64,000 nt of DNA. Origin: Citrifermentans bremense R1. GTDB lineage: Bacteria > Desulfobacterota > Desulfuromonadia > Geobacterales > Geobacteraceae. The position numbers and the translations under genes were made by a program. Position 1 is the first letter of the stretch, and every line of letters begins with the position of its first letter. This document shows positions 41,784-51,869 of this stretch, in pieces. Under the pieces are notes generated by a model. That model did no database searches, was not told where the DNA came from, and saw only the letters and a list, made by a program, of their open reading frames with translations. The stretch spans positions 43,164 through 107,163 of the forward strand of contig NZ_AUGE01000015.1 of NCBI RefSeq assembly GCF_000426865.1. The letters are read 5' to 3'.

Positions 41784-43604
41784 ATGACCCACAAAACTCA
41801 GGATTCATTCTGGGGCGGCATCGTGAAAGCACTGGGCCTCGTCTTTGGTGACATCGGCACGAGCCCCATATACACACTCACCGTCGTTTTCACCTTGACC
41901 AAGCCGACCCATGCCAATGTCTACGGCATCCTCTGTCTTGTTTTCTGGACCATGACCATTCTGGTGACTGCGGAGTACGCCTGGCTCGCCATGAGCCTCG
42001 GCAAGAAGGGGCAAGGCGGCGAGATCGTGCTTCGGGAGATCATCATCAAGCTCTTCAAGCAGGGGCGGGTGCTGGCTTTCGCGGGGTTTCTCTCCTTCCT
42101 CGGGGTTTCGCTTCTCTTGGGGGACGGGGTCATCACCCCCGCCATCTCCATACTCTCCGCCGTCGAGGGTCTTTTGCTGATACCGGGGCTGGAGGCGACG
42201 AGACAGGGGGTGCTGGTCGTCATCGCGGCACTGATCGCCTTCACGCTCTTCTTCTTCCAATCGCGCGGCACAGACAAGATGGCCGGGGTCTTCGGGCCGA
42301 TCATGATCCTTTATTTCGGTTCGCTCCTCGTGTCGGGGCTCGTCTCCATCTCGGGCACCCCCGGCATCGTCGCGGCGATAAACCCGATGTACGCCATCGA
42401 CTTCTTCCGCGAAAACGGCATCGCCGGCTACTTCGTCCTCTCCGAGGTGATCCTTTGCTCCACCGGCGGCGAGGCGCTCTACGCCGACATGGGGCACCTG
42501 GGGAAGAAGCCCATCATCCGGGCCTGGTACTTCGTCTTCGCCGCACTCTACCTGAACTACCTGGGTCAAGGCGCCTTCCTGCTCAAGCACCCGGACGCGA
42601 AGAACATCCTCTTCGGCATGATCCAGGAGCAATCAAGCCTGCTCTACATCCCGTTCCTGCTTTTGACCATCATGGCCACCATTATCGCGTCGCAATCGAT
42701 CATCAGCGGCGTCTTCTCCATCGTCTACCAGGGGATAACCACGCGGCTCATGCCCCTCTTCAAGGTGGACTACACCTCAAAGCACATCCAGTCCCAGATC
42801 TACATCGGCGTGGTCAACTGGACGCTTATGTGCGCGGTCATCTTCGTCATGTTCTTCTTCCAGAAATCGGTGAACCTCGCCGCCGCCTACGGCATGGCCG
42901 TCACCGGTTCGATGACCATCACGGCGCTGATGATGATCATGGTATTCTCCAAGACCACGAAGAAATGGAAGGTCCCGGTCGTGGCCGTCATCGCCGTCAT
43001 CGACCTCATCTACTTCACCTCGACCTTCCCCAAATTCGTGCACGGCGCCTATTGGTCCATCGCGCTCGCCTCGGTGCCGTTCATCACCATCCAGGTCTGG
43101 ACCAAGGGGCAGCGCCAGTTGTACCGCGCACTGCGCCCGCTGGACCTCGACATCTTCATGCTTTCCTACGAGCAGATCTACGGCAAGAACAAGAACATCC
43201 CGGGGACAGCGCTCTTCTTCCTCAAGGCGCTCGACGTCATCCCCCCCTACATCGTCCATTGCATGATCCGCTCTAACATCATCTACGAGCGGAACATCCT
43301 CATCTCCATCGTCCGCACCGACGAGCCGTTCGGCAACATCGCCCGGCACAAAAAGGACGTAGGGACCGGGCTCGAATTCTTCCAGATCAGCGCCGGCTAC
43401 ATGGAACTACTCGACATAGAGACGCAGTTGAAGGAGCACGGTATCGTGGAGAAGGTGATCTTCTACGGCATCGAGGACATCGAGACCAGGAACCCGGTCT
43501 GGAAGCTGTTCGCACTGATGAAGAAGCTGACCCCGAACTTCGTGCAGTTCAACAAGCTTCCCGCGACCAAGCTGCAGGGGGTCATGACCCGGGTGGAGAT
43601 GTAG
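41784..43604 (+). CDS. kup: KUP-type potassium uptake transporter
   Basis: A 606-residue transporter with about twelve membrane segments. The N-terminus has the Kup signature ALGLVFGDIGTSPIYTL, followed by LGKKGQGGEIVLREII; further in are LLGDGVITPAISILSAVEGL and STGGEALYADMGHLGKKPI. The C-terminal cytoplasmic tail is shorter than in plant forms. It imports potassium with protons. AAAGGAG precedes the ATG; 34 extra upstream codons in frame are unlike the family. A strong terminator follows. Confidence 0.93.
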   Translation: MTHKTQDSFWGGIVKALGLVFGDIGTSPIYTLTVVFTLTKPTHANVYGILCLVFWTMTILVTAEYAWLAMSLGKKGQGGEIVLREIIIKLFKQGRVLAFAGFLSFLGVSLLLGDGVITPAISILSAVEGLLLIPGLEATRQGVLVVIAALIAFTLFFFQSRGTDKMAGVFGPIMILYFGSLLVSGLVSISGTPGIVAAINPMYAIDFFRENGIAGYFVLSEVILCSTGGEALYADMGHLGKKPIIRAWYFVFAALYLNYLGQGAFLLKHPDAKNILFGMIQEQSSLLYIPFLLLTIMATIIASQSIISGVFSIVYQGITTRLMPLFKVDYTSKHIQSQIYIGVVNWTLMCAVIFVMFFFQKSVNLAAAYGMAVTGSMTITALMMIMVFSKTTKKWKVPVVAVIAVIDLIYFTSTFPKFVHGAYWSIALASVPFITIQVWTKGQRQLYRALRPLDLDIFMLSYEQIYGKNKNIPGTALFFLKALDVIPPYIVHCMIRSNIIYERNILISIVRTDEPFGNIARHKKDVGTGLEFFQISAGYMELLDIETQLKEHGIVEKVIFYGIEDIETRNPVWKLFALMKKLTPNFVQFNKLPATKLQGVMTRVEM

Positions 43605-43631
43605 ATCAATACGGTAAAGCAAAGACAAAGA

Positions 43632-43664
43632 AAGGCCGCATCGCCAATAACGATGCGGCCTTTT
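43632..43664 (+). terminator. Rho-independent terminator after kup
   Basis: GGCCGCATCG, seven bases, CGATGCGGCC, TTTT, about 30 bases after the kup stop. The stem has an A-run on its 5' side, so it can also serve the convergent gene on the other strand. Confidence 0.9.
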
Positions 43665-43685
43665 CGGTTTCGATGCCTGGAAGGC

Positions 43686-44027
43686 CTAGACTGCGTCCAG
43701 CAGGTTCCCCCAGTTGTCTTTCATGGTGATGCGGTGCAAGGCGTTGAGCCCGGTCACCTCGTAGACGATTTTTTCCGTCTCTTCAGCCGACAGGCCCACC
43801 TTGGGGCGCACGCCCATCCAGTGGGTCGCGGTCCCGGAAGGGGACTCCAGCGGTCGGGGCAGAGGCGGACCGGGCTTATACCTTCTGTCGACGAAGATAG
43901 CGGCCTCATACTGCTTGCCGTGCTTTACCAGGCAGATTTCCAGCAAAGCGCCCGTATTCTGCAGGACCCTGTCAATGATTACTTCCTGAACCTCCATACC
44001 TGCCGGCATCTCCGTGTATTCGCTCAT
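43686..44027 (-). CDS. Small hypothetical protein
   Basis: A 113-residue soluble protein that I do not recognise. It has a conserved-looking IIDRVLQNTGALLEICLVKH start, a mid-part rich in Pro (RRYKPGPPLPRPLESPSG) and an acidic helix near the C-terminus (GLSAEETEKIVYEVTGLNAL). GAGAGG stands at good distance before the chosen ATG; an ATG seven codons upstream is also possible. No signal peptide or membrane segment. It shares a bidirectional terminator with kup. Confidence 0.7.
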   Translation of the reverse strand: MSEYTEMPAGMEVQEVIIDRVLQNTGALLEICLVKHGKQYEAAIFVDRRYKPGPPLPRPLESPSGTATHWMGVRPKVGLSAEETEKIVYEVTGLNALHRITMKDNWGNLLDAV

Positions 44028-44148
44028 GGCCTCTCTCCGTTTTTTCATCCCTGGGGACGGTTGTTCTTTATTGCGTTCTCTTCGGACGGGGCGCCCGAGA
44101 CTTTAGGATTTTCCGCCGATGTCGTGCAAGATGTATTTGATCAGCAGC

Positions 44149-44898
44149 TTATGCCAGGCGCAGCCTGACCACCAACGGGAGGTGGTCGGAGGCGGCGCCG
44201 GTTAGCTTGCTGCGGGGGATAAGTTCCTCTTCCACCACGAGATCGGGGGAGACGAAAACGTGGTCGAACCGCACCATGGGGAGCTTGCTCGGGAAGGTGA
44301 AATGGTTGTGCCCGAACTTGAGCTTCTCCTGTTCGTCCATGAGCGCGTTCTTGAGCTGCTTATGGATGGTGGAGCTGGGCAGCGTGTTGAAATCCCCGCA
44401 AAGGGCGACCGGCGGGCGGCAGTCGGGATGCGAGAGCCATTCGGGGCCGGTCAGCACCTTCACCTGGGAATTCCGCTCCTGGGGGGTCAGTCCCAGGTGG
44501 ACGTTCACCACCTGCAGCTTCTGCCCGAAGAGGTCGATCTCGACCCAGAGCACGCCCCGCGGCACCACGGTGCGGTACCTGTTCTGCGGGTGCAGCCCGC
44601 CGGCCTGGACCAGCCGCATCGGGAAGCGGCTCAACACCACCTTCCCCCAGCGCTCACGTTCCAGGAAAAAATGCCGTCCCCCAGTCTCCAGGAGTGCAAG
44701 CTCATGCACCAGGTTCTGGCAGGCCCCGCCGACCTCCGGGCGCACCCTGGCGCCGGGGAGTTCCTGCAGGCAGACGATGTCGGGTTGATAGGTATGGATG
44801 ACTTCGGCTATGCGGGGGGCGGAGGAGTGCCGGTCGTTGCCGATCAGCCGGTGCACGTTGTAGGTCATGATGGTGAAGGAGCGGTCTTCGTCGGACAT
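44149..44898 (-). CDS. Endonuclease/exonuclease/phosphatase-family protein
   Basis: About 249 residues of the EEP fold (DNase I-like). All boxes are seen in order: FTIMTYNVHRL, DIVCLQELPG (metal Glu), QVVNVHLGLTPQER, VALCGDFNTLPSS (DxN), RFDHVFVSPD and ASDHLPLVVRL (catalytic His). Substrate may be a nucleic acid, a lipid or a sugar phosphate. There is no signal peptide. The start is uncertain: two earlier in-frame ATGs exist, and none has a strong ribosome-binding site. Confidence 0.85.
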   Translation of the reverse strand: MSDEDRSFTIMTYNVHRLIGNDRHSSAPRIAEVIHTYQPDIVCLQELPGARVRPEVGGACQNLVHELALLETGGRHFFLERERWGKVVLSRFPMRLVQAGGLHPQNRYRTVVPRGVLWVEIDLFGQKLQVVNVHLGLTPQERNSQVKVLTGPEWLSHPDCRPPVALCGDFNTLPSSTIHKQLKNALMDEQEKLKFGHNHFTFPSKLPMVRFDHVFVSPDLVVEEELIPRSKLTGAASDHLPLVVRLRLA

Positions 44899-44967
44899 GG
44901 CGCACCTGCGGGGCGATGGGTCGCTGCACTCTCCCATTAGAGGTCGTTCAAGATTATACACATTTTC

Positions 44968-45020
44968 AAAAAGGGGGACAGGCTACTTTTTGAAATCAAA
45001 AAGTAGCCTGTCCCCTTTTC
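44968..45020. repeat. REP-like hairpin, copy 2 (GGGGACAGGCTAC)
   Basis: AAAAAGGGGGACAGGCTACT, a short loop, then AAAAAGTAGCCTGTCCCCTT. It is almost identical to the copy after glnE. It ends at the 3' end of the chemoreceptor gene, upstream of the EEP gene. Confidence 0.85.
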
Positions 45021-47490
45021 AGTCGCGGCTGCCGGCAGCGTTGAAACGGTCGATCTCGTTTTGCAGCACGGCTATCTGCCCTGAAAGCGCCGACATGGTC
45101 TCGCCCAGGACCTTTACCGCGCCGAGGTTGCTCTCGTTGACGGATCTTATGTTCTCCACCGCCGGGAGCACCATGTCCGCGCCACGGCTTTGCTCGTCGC
45201 ACGCCGTTTGGATCTGGCGGATCATGTTGGAGATCCTCTCGGTGGTTTCCGCGATGAAGTTGCCGACGTTGCTCTGCTCGCGGGTGGTGTCCTTCACCTG
45301 TTCGGTAAGGTCCTTCATCCTCTCTACCGCGCCAAGGACCAGGCTGCTTCCCTCCGCCTGTTCGCGGGTCGAGTCGGCGATCTGCCGCACCATCGCCGTC
45401 ACCCGTTCGGTGGTGTCGCGGATCATCATGCTCCCCTTGGCCTGTTCCGCGGTGGCGCGTGCGATCCCGTTCACCTGCTCCGTTGCCTGCTGGACGCCTT
45501 GCACGATCTTTTCCAGCGCCTCGCCCGACTTCCTGGAAAGGGCCTCTCCCTCGGCGATGTTCTGCTCGGCCTGTCCGATGGCGGCAACGGCGCGTTCCGT
45601 TTCCTCCAGGACCCCATGGATCACCTCGCCGATCTTGCGGGTCGAAGCGCTGGTGCGGTTGGCAAGCTCCTTGATCTCTCCGGCCACGACCGCGAATCCC
45701 TTGCCGTGCTCGCCCGCCTGTGCCGCGATGATGGCTGCGTTGAGCGCCAGGAGGTTGGTCTGAGCCGCCACGTCGTCGATGACCGAGAGGATGGTTCCAA
45801 TGTCGCCTGCGCGCTGGGAAAGGTTGGTAATGACCTCCGAGGTGATGGCTGAGGACGCTTTGATGGCGTTGATGCCAAGGATGGTGGAGTCGACGGCGCG
45901 CTTGCCGACCACGGCGTCATTTTTCACCGCTTCGGAGATGTTCACCGTGTTCAGCGCGTTCTTCTCCACCTCTTTGATGGAGCTGTCCATCTCCATGATG
46001 GCAGAGGAGTTGACGCTCGCCTCGGCCATGAGGAGGTCGGCGTAGAGGCCCACATCCGTGATGGAGCCGGCCATCTGCACTATGGCGGCCCCCACCTCGC
46101 CTACCGACCGGGCCAGCGCCTCCGCGTTCAGGGCGACCTCCTCCACGCCCGACGCCATTTCCAGGACGGACGACGAGCTCTCGGTCGCCGACTGCGACAA
46201 CCTCTCCACCGCCTCGGCCACCCCCTTGATGGAGTAGGTGATCTGGGTCATGGCGGAGGAGGTCTCGTGCACCGAGGCCGACTGCTGCTCCACGCCACCC
46301 ATCACCGTGCCGGAGACCTGGACCAGGTTCGCCGAGACCCGCGCCAGTTCCCCGCTGGAGTGATGCACCTGCTGCACCATCTTCGCAAGCTTCCCGGTCA
46401 TGGCGTTGAAGTCGGCGGCCAAGGCGCCGATCTCGTCTTCGGTGTCGATCTCGATCCTGCGGGTGAGGTCCCAGGTGGTGGTAACGGAGACGATGTGCTC
46501 CCTGAGCATCCTGAAGAGGTTGAGGCTTTTCCTGAGGGAAAGGTAGAGCAGCAAAGAGGCGGCGAGGATGATCAGCATGAATATCCCGACCTGCGCGGCG
46601 ACCCCTTTCCACAAGGAGGCGAACTGCGGGGTGATCTCCTTGTGCGACAAGAGCACCCCGACTGTCGCCCCCGAGGCATCCTTGAGCGGCCCGACGGCAA
46701 CCAGATACTTCCCACCCTTGTAGGAGACGATTTTAAGCTGCGGTTCCTTGAGCGCGCTCTGCATCTCGGGGAGCGATTCGGCCGCAAGTCCGAGTGCGAC
46801 CTCTTTCTGCGTGGGGTAGAGGATCCTGAAGGAGCCGATCTGCGCGCTTTGCAGTTCCGTCTTGTTGCTCTTCAGGAAGCTGTCGGTCAAAAAGACGCTC
46901 ACCTCGTTGCCGGTGATCTGCTTCATCTGCTGGAAGACGTGATCGATCTCTTCGGCGACTTCGATGTATCCGATCGCCTTTGCCTGGTAGGAAACCGGCC
47001 GGACGCTGCGCAGGGAAAAGAAGTTCTTCCCCATCTCCAGGCCGCTCGCGGTCTGCCCGGTCGCCTGCGCCTTGAGGAAGGTCTCGCGCTTCAAGATGTC
47101 GCCATCCTGCTCGGGCTTGTGCACCCGCAGGAGCACCTCGCCGTCGGGCTCGATGAAGTACATGTGGGTGATGTTGTTGCGCTGCCGGATCTCGTTAAAG
47201 ACCGGCTGGGCCGCGGCGAGGAGGGCGCTCTTGTTTCCGGCGGCGAACGGCGCCAGAAGGAAGTCCAGCTTGTCTATCCCGGCGTGCGCCCTGGCCAGCC
47301 CCTCGGCGTCCCCTCTCAGGATCGCCTCGAAAAGCCGCCCGTCCTTGGATGCTTGATCCTTGAGCCCCTCCTGCATCTGCTGTTTCTGGTGATCATAGGC
47401 GAAGACGCCGAGGATGGCGATGCTGGCGAGACAGAGGCTGAGGACCGTGACGATGATGCGTTTCTTTATCGACCACTCGGCAAGCATCAT
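45019..47490 (-). CDS. Methyl-accepting chemotaxis protein with periplasmic Cache domain
   Basis: An 823-residue chemoreceptor. A membrane segment ([21 protein letters not shown]) is followed by a periplasmic sensor of about 260 residues that resembles a double-Cache type 3 domain ([39 protein letters not shown]). A second membrane segment ([17 protein letters not shown]), a HAMP domain and a long signalling coiled coil follow, with the hairpin tip [20 protein letters not shown] then [20 protein letters not shown]. The protein ends in NAAGSRD without a CheR-binding pentapeptide. I start at the ATG after CGGGAG; another lies 21 bases upstream. No che genes are adjacent. Confidence 0.92.
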   Translation of the reverse strand: MMLAEWSIKKRIIVTVLSLCLASIAILGVFAYDHQKQQMQEGLKDQASKDGRLFEAILRGDAEGLARAHAGIDKLDFLLAPFAAGNKSALLAAAQPVFNEIRQRNNITHMYFIEPDGEVLLRVHKPEQDGDILKRETFLKAQATGQTASGLEMGKNFFSLRSVRPVSYQAKAIGYIEVAEEIDHVFQQMKQITGNEVSVFLTDSFLKSNKTELQSAQIGSFRILYPTQKEVALGLAAESLPEMQSALKEPQLKIVSYKGGKYLVAVGPLKDASGATVGVLLSHKEITPQFASLWKGVAAQVGIFMLIILAASLLLYLSLRKSLNLFRMLREHIVSVTTTWDLTRRIEIDTEDEIGALAADFNAMTGKLAKMVQQVHHSSGELARVSANLVQVSGTVMGGVEQQSASVHETSSAMTQITYSIKGVAEAVERLSQSATESSSSVLEMASGVEEVALNAEALARSVGEVGAAIVQMAGSITDVGLYADLLMAEASVNSSAIMEMDSSIKEVEKNALNTVNISEAVKNDAVVGKRAVDSTILGINAIKASSAITSEVITNLSQRAGDIGTILSVIDDVAAQTNLLALNAAIIAAQAGEHGKGFAVVAGEIKELANRTSASTRKIGEVIHGVLEETERAVAAIGQAEQNIAEGEALSRKSGEALEKIVQGVQQATEQVNGIARATAEQAKGSMMIRDTTERVTAMVRQIADSTREQAEGSSLVLGAVERMKDLTEQVKDTTREQSNVGNFIAETTERISNMIRQIQTACDEQSRGADMVLPAVENIRSVNESNLGAVKVLGETMSALSGQIAVLQNEIDRFNAAGSRD

Positions 47491-47734
47491 GGACTCCCGA
47501 AGTTGAGACATGATTCTGCAGTGTACGGTTTTATATCCTATATCGGCCAAAGAGAAAAGAAGTAAAGCAGACAGCTTGCACCGGGATGTTTGGCTCGATC
47601 TGCAGCGCGCGCCGGGCTCGGAGCGCGCATAGGGACGCAGCCGTTTTCTTGACTTGGCCGCGCCGTAACATTACCTTTGAACAGGCTCGCCTATGCGAAG
47701 CCGCAAGGCGGAGGTTACGGAAAAGGAGGTCAGG

Positions 47735-48967
47735 ATGAACACCAAGAAAGTCAGTTTTCCCAATTCGCGCGGGGAGCAGCTGGCCGCACGACTGGAGTTG
47801 CCCGATGACGAACAGCCGATTGCCTACGCCATCTTCGCCCACTGCTTCACCTGCACCAAAAACCTGAAGGCGGTGGTCAACATCACCCGCGCCATGAGCA
47901 GCAAGCGCATCGCCGTGCTCCGCTTCGACTTCACCGGGCTGGGGGAGAGCGAGGGGGACTTCTCCCGGACCACCTTTTCCTCGGAGCTGAGCGACCTGGT
48001 CTCGGCGGCGCGTTTTTTGGAGCAGGAGTACGCCGCGCCGAAAATACTGGTCGGGCACTCGCTGGGGGGGGCGGCGGTGCTGGCCGCGGCGGGCGAAATC
48101 CCTTCGGCGCAGGGGATCGCCACCATAGCAGCCCCCTTCACCCCGGCGCACCTGCGGCAACTGCTGGGTGAATCCGCGCAGCAGATCGAACGCGAGGGGG
48201 AGGCCACGGTGCACCTGGGGGGAAGCGACTTCACCATCAGGAAGAGCCTCCTCGACGACCTGGAGGCCCACCGCCCCGAGGAGTTCCTGGACCGTCTCGA
48301 GGCGGCGCTCCTGGTGATGCACTCGCCGGCAGACAAGATAGTGGGGATCGATAACGCCTCCAGGATCTTTGAGGCGGCAAGATTCCCCAAAAGCTTCATC
48401 TCCCTGGGCGAGGCCGACCACCTCCTCACCGATCCCGCCGACTCCCGCTATGCCGGCGAGGTCATCGCCACCTGGGCCTCGCGCTACCTTCCCCCCGCGG
48501 AAAATGCGCAAGGGGTGCAGCGGCGCGAGCCGGCGGACAACCGGCTCACCGCCCGCACCGCCGCACAGGGTTTCCGCACCGAAATATTCGCCAACGGCTT
48601 CAGCATGGTGGCGGACGAACCGCTGCAGTACGGCGGGAGCAACGAGGGCCCCTCCCCTTACGAATACGTCATGGCAGGGCTCGGCGCCTGCACCACGATG
48701 ACGCTGCAGATGTACGCCCGCCAAAAGGGCTGGCCTTTGCGGGACGCGCTGGTTCGCCTGTCCCACCACAAGATCCACGCCGAGGACTGCCGGGAGTGCG
48801 AAACCAGGGAGGGACGCATCGACATGTTCAGCCGCGAGATCGAGCTCTTCGGGGAGCTCGACGAGTCGCAGAGGCAAAGGCTACTGGAGATCGCCGAGAA
48901 GTGCCCGGTGCATCGCACCCTTTCCGGGGAGATCCGCATCGATACCAGGCTGCGGGAGAACGGTTGA
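47735..48967 (+). CDS. Alpha/beta hydrolase fused to an OsmC/Ohr domain
   Basis: A 410-residue two-domain protein. Residues 1 to about 255 are an alpha/beta hydrolase with nucleophile elbow VGHSLGGAA, Asp near SPADKIVGI and His in LGEADHLLTDP; an unusual AIFAHCFTCTKNLKA holds two Cys near the oxyanion region. Residues 270-410 are OsmC-like, with GLGACTTMTLQMYA and AEKCPVHRTL carrying the two Cys of the peroxidatic pair. The architecture is widespread in proteobacteria but its substrate is not settled; peroxide or acyl-hydroperoxide handling is likely. AAAGGAGG precedes the ATG. Confidence 0.92.
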   Translation: MNTKKVSFPNSRGEQLAARLELPDDEQPIAYAIFAHCFTCTKNLKAVVNITRAMSSKRIAVLRFDFTGLGESEGDFSRTTFSSELSDLVSAARFLEQEYAAPKILVGHSLGGAAVLAAAGEIPSAQGIATIAAPFTPAHLRQLLGESAQQIEREGEATVHLGGSDFTIRKSLLDDLEAHRPEEFLDRLEAALLVMHSPADKIVGIDNASRIFEAARFPKSFISLGEADHLLTDPADSRYAGEVIATWASRYLPPAENAQGVQRREPADNRLTARTAAQGFRTEIFANGFSMVADEPLQYGGSNEGPSPYEYVMAGLGACTTMTLQMYARQKGWPLRDALVRLSHHKIHAEDCRECETREGRIDMFSREIELFGELDESQRQRLLEIAEKCPVHRTLSGEIRIDTRLRENG

Positions 48968-49026
48968 CACTTTTGGCTCAAGTTGCCGCGCGTCGCGCCG
49001 ATAAATAATCTACGGGAGGATAGGCC

Positions 49027-49203
49027 ATGGAGGTAAGTCAGATAGCAAGCATGCAGATCGCAGGCGCTGCCGCCTTAGCCCAGCAGACCGTATCGATGGC
49101 GTTGATGAAGACCGCGGCGGAGGCCCAGATGCAGATGGCGAACATCGTCGCCCAGCAAGCAGCGGCTGTGAATCAGCAGCAGGGTTTCTCCGTCTACGCC
49201 TGA
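49027..49203 (+). CDS. YjfB-type small protein (putative motility protein)
   Basis: A 58-residue Ala/Gln-rich helical peptide with MEVSQIASMQIAGAAALAQQ at the N-terminus and MKTAAEAQMQMANIVAQQAA later, which resembles the YjfB 'putative motility' family. It has a strong GGAGGA ribosome-binding site six bases before the ATG and a strong terminator about 40 bases after the stop, so it is very likely expressed. The family role is not proven. Confidence 0.75.
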   Translation: MEVSQIASMQIAGAAALAQQTVSMALMKTAAEAQMQMANIVAQQAAAVNQQQGFSVYA

Positions 49204-49242
49204 AGTCCCTGTAGCTCCAGCGGCTGGAAGCTTTAACGGAAA

Positions 49243-49280
49243 GCGGGCCGGGGATTTCTCCCCGGCCCGCCGTCGTTTTA
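49243..49280 (+). terminator. Terminator after the YjfB-like gene
   Basis: GCGGGCCGGGGA, four bases, TCCCCGGCCCGC, then CGTCGTTTTA. A 12-bp stem; it can also shield the convergent feo operon. Confidence 0.85.
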
Positions 49281-49288
49281 CCTCTAAG

Positions 49289-49414
49289 CTACTTCTTGCA
49301 GCAGCTCCCCCCTTCGCAGCCGCAGCATCCCTTTTTCTTCCAGAGAGTCCGATAAAGGATGTAAAGCGCGCCCGCCACGATGACCGTCGCAATGATGATA
49401 TCCGCAATTCCCAT
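49289..49414 (-). CDS. FeoB-associated Cys-rich membrane protein
   Basis: A 41-residue peptide with one membrane segment (IADIIIATVIVAGALYILYR) and a cytoplasmic KKKGCCGCEGGSCCKK tail, the hallmark of the small Cys-rich partners of FeoB. It begins one base after the feoB stop. It probably assists iron transfer at the FeoB exit, by analogy with FeoC-like partners. Confidence 0.88.
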   Translation of the reverse strand: MGIADIIIATVIVAGALYILYRTLWKKKGCCGCEGGSCCKK

Positions 49415-49415
49415 G

Positions 49416-51641
49416 TCAGCCTCCAAACCCCAGGAAGCTCCCCCCCTGGTAGATGATAAGTGCCGCCGACCAGGCCAGCATTGTCTGATACACGAGCCCC
49501 ACGACCGCCCATTTCCAGGTGCCGAACTCCTGGCGCATCGCCGCGATCGCCACCACGCACGGCATGTAGAGCAGGACGAAGACCATGAAGGCATAGGAGG
49601 ACAGAGGAGTAAAAACCCCCTGTAGCGCGTGTCTCAGCGAAGAACGATCCTTCTCCTTCTCCTCCGGCACCGGCAGGTAGAACAGTGTCTTCACGGCCTT
49701 GTTGCAGGCGGCTCCAAAGGAAACTGCAATCTCCTTCAGGTCCTCCTTCAGGGTCGGCACCTCCCCTTTCTCGTCCTTCTGCGGCGCGTAGATTTCGCCC
49801 ATGGTGCCAACGACGATCTCTTTGGCAATGACCCCGGAGATCAGGGACGAGGCCGCCTCCCAGTTGCCAAAGCCCAGGGGCTGGAACACCGGCGCCACCA
49901 CCGCGCCCGCCTGCCCAAGATAGGAATCGCGCTTGTGCTGCACCCCCCAGGGGAGGTTCAAAAGAAACCAGACCAGGATGGAGACGGCGAAGATGTAGGT
50001 GCCGGCCTTGAACAGGAAGTGCTTTCCCTTCTCCCAGGTGTGCACGCAGAGGCTGCTGAAAGAGGGCATCCGGTAGGGGGGGAGCTCCATGATGAACATG
50101 GGCGCTTCGCCGCGAAAGAGCGTCCTCTTGAAGAGGAGCCCCATCAGCACGGCGAGCAGTATCCCCATCACGTAGAGCGACCAGATAACGGTGCTCGAGT
50201 TGTTCGGGAAGAAGGCAGATACGAAGACAACGTACACCGGCAGGCGCGCGCCGCACGACATGAGCGGTACCAAAAGAGCGGTCAGCACCTTGTCCTTGGG
50301 GTTCTCCAGAGTCCGGGTGGCGTAGATCCCAGGCACGTTGCAGCCAAAGCCGAGCAGCATCGGTATGAAGGACTTCCCGTGCAGGCCGATGGAATGCATG
50401 GTGCGGTCCATGACGAAGGCGGCCCGGGCCATGTAGCCGCTCCCTTCGAGGAAGGTGATGAAGAACATCATTGCGAAAATGACCGGGACAAACACCAGCA
50501 CCGATCCCACGCCGGCTATGACCCCGTCGTTCACCAACGAGACGGTCCAATCCGGCGCTCCCAGCGGCAGCAAAAGCGCCGACGCCCACCTTTTGAACGG
50601 GCCTTCGGTCATGGCGCCAATCCATCCCCCGAAGGGGGCGGAGAGATCGAAGGTCAGCTTGAACAGAAGCCACATAGCGCCCAGGAAGATGGGGATACCC
50701 AGGAAGCGGTTCAGCACTATCCGGTCGATCTTCTCGGTCAGCTCCATCTGCCTGAGCTCAGGCTTTTGCAGCACCTCGCGGGTCAGCCCGGAGGCGAGCG
50801 AATAGCGGGCGTCGGCCATGATCGATTCCATGTCGTCGCCGTGGGCCTTTTTCAGGTGATGCAGCGCCTGGTACAGGAAATCGAGACGGTCGAGCTTCAT
50901 CTGCTCCAGGACGTGGCTGTCCTCTTCCATCAGCTTCAGCAAAAGCCAGCGCTGCGGGTAGCGCCCCGAAAGGGGCAAGTTGCGGTGGCGCAGTTCGTCC
51001 GCCACCTGCTCCGCCGCAGCCTCGATGTCCTCGCCGTAGATCAGCTTCCTCGGCATATGCCCGGCCAGGTCGTCGGCCGCGGCCAGCACCGACTTGAAGA
51101 GTTCGTCGAGGCCGGTCTTCTTGGTGGCCGAGGTGGGGACCACGGCTACGCCCAGCATCTTCTCGATCCCCTCGACATCGATCTCATACCCTTTCGCCTG
51201 CGCCTCGTCGTAGATATTGAGCGCCATCACCACCGGGATGCCCAGCTCCAAAAGCTGCACGGTGAGGTAGAGGTTGCGCTCGAGGTTCGTGGCGTCGACC
51301 ACGTTGACGATCAGGTCGGGACGCTCGTTGACCAGGTAGTCACGCGCCACGATCTCCTCCTGGGTGTAGGGGGAGAGCGAGTAGGTGCCTGGGAGATCGA
51401 CCAGCCTGATCTTCCTGCCGGCGTACTCGAGCTGGGCCTCCTTTTTCTCGACCGTTACCCCGGCCCAGTTGCCGACGTGAAGCCTGGTCCCGGCGATGGC
51501 GTTGATGAGGGTCGACTTCCCGGAGTTGGGGTTTCCGGCGACGGCCACCGTGATGACTCTACCCTGCGCGGTTTGCTGCGCCGCGTCGATGTTACCCTCC
51601 GTCTCCTCCAGGCTTTCCTTGCATTTCAATTGCGTGCTCAC
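49416..51641 (-). CDS. feoB: Ferrous iron transporter FeoB
   Basis: A 741-residue FeoB. The N-terminal G-domain has G1 GNPNSGKSTLINA, G2/Thr region NWAGVTVEKKE, G3 LVDLPGTYSLSPYTQEE and an NIYD G4-like motif. A helical GDI-like domain follows, then about ten membrane segments with two Gate motifs (VTALLVPLMSCGARLPVY-type and a C-terminal MPCVVAIAAMRQE). It imports Fe2+, a key need in Fe(III)-reducing anaerobes. It overlaps feoA by four bases. Confidence 0.96.
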   Translation of the reverse strand: MSTQLKCKESLEETEGNIDAAQQTAQGRVITVAVAGNPNSGKSTLINAIAGTRLHVGNWAGVTVEKKEAQLEYAGRKIRLVDLPGTYSLSPYTQEEIVARDYLVNERPDLIVNVVDATNLERNLYLTVQLLELGIPVVMALNIYDEAQAKGYEIDVEGIEKMLGVAVVPTSATKKTGLDELFKSVLAAADDLAGHMPRKLIYGEDIEAAAEQVADELRHRNLPLSGRYPQRWLLLKLMEEDSHVLEQMKLDRLDFLYQALHHLKKAHGDDMESIMADARYSLASGLTREVLQKPELRQMELTEKIDRIVLNRFLGIPIFLGAMWLLFKLTFDLSAPFGGWIGAMTEGPFKRWASALLLPLGAPDWTVSLVNDGVIAGVGSVLVFVPVIFAMMFFITFLEGSGYMARAAFVMDRTMHSIGLHGKSFIPMLLGFGCNVPGIYATRTLENPKDKVLTALLVPLMSCGARLPVYVVFVSAFFPNNSSTVIWSLYVMGILLAVLMGLLFKRTLFRGEAPMFIMELPPYRMPSFSSLCVHTWEKGKHFLFKAGTYIFAVSILVWFLLNLPWGVQHKRDSYLGQAGAVVAPVFQPLGFGNWEAASSLISGVIAKEIVVGTMGEIYAPQKDEKGEVPTLKEDLKEIAVSFGAACNKAVKTLFYLPVPEEKEKDRSSLRHALQGVFTPLSSYAFMVFVLLYMPCVVAIAAMRQEFGTWKWAVVGLVYQTMLAWSAALIIYQGGSFLGFGG

Positions 51642-51865
51642 CCTGCCACCTCCACCGCGATGCCTTCCGCTTCCTTCTTGCGCAGCGACAGGCTGTAACT
51701 TTTGATGCTGACCTCAATCGGATCCCCCATCGGGGCCACTTTGAGCACCTTCACCTCTTCGCCCACCAGCACCCCCATGTCCATGAGGCGCCGCTTCAGG
51801 GGCCCGATGGACCCGATGGCGGTGATCTTCCCTTTTTCCCCCGGCCTCAGCTTTGCCAGATTCAT
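51638..51865 (-). CDS. feoA: FeoA protein (proximal to feoB)
   Basis: A 75-residue SH3-like FeoA. LAKLRPGEKGKITAIGSIGP then KRRLMDMGVLVGEEVKVL and the C-terminal SYSLSLRKKEAEGIAVEV match the family. It is translationally coupled to feoB and preceded four bases upstream by a second feoA. Confidence 0.93.
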   Translation of the reverse strand: MNLAKLRPGEKGKITAIGSIGPLKRRLMDMGVLVGEEVKVLKVAPMGDPIEVSIKSYSLSLRKKEAEGIAVEVAG

Positions 51866-51869
51866 CGCA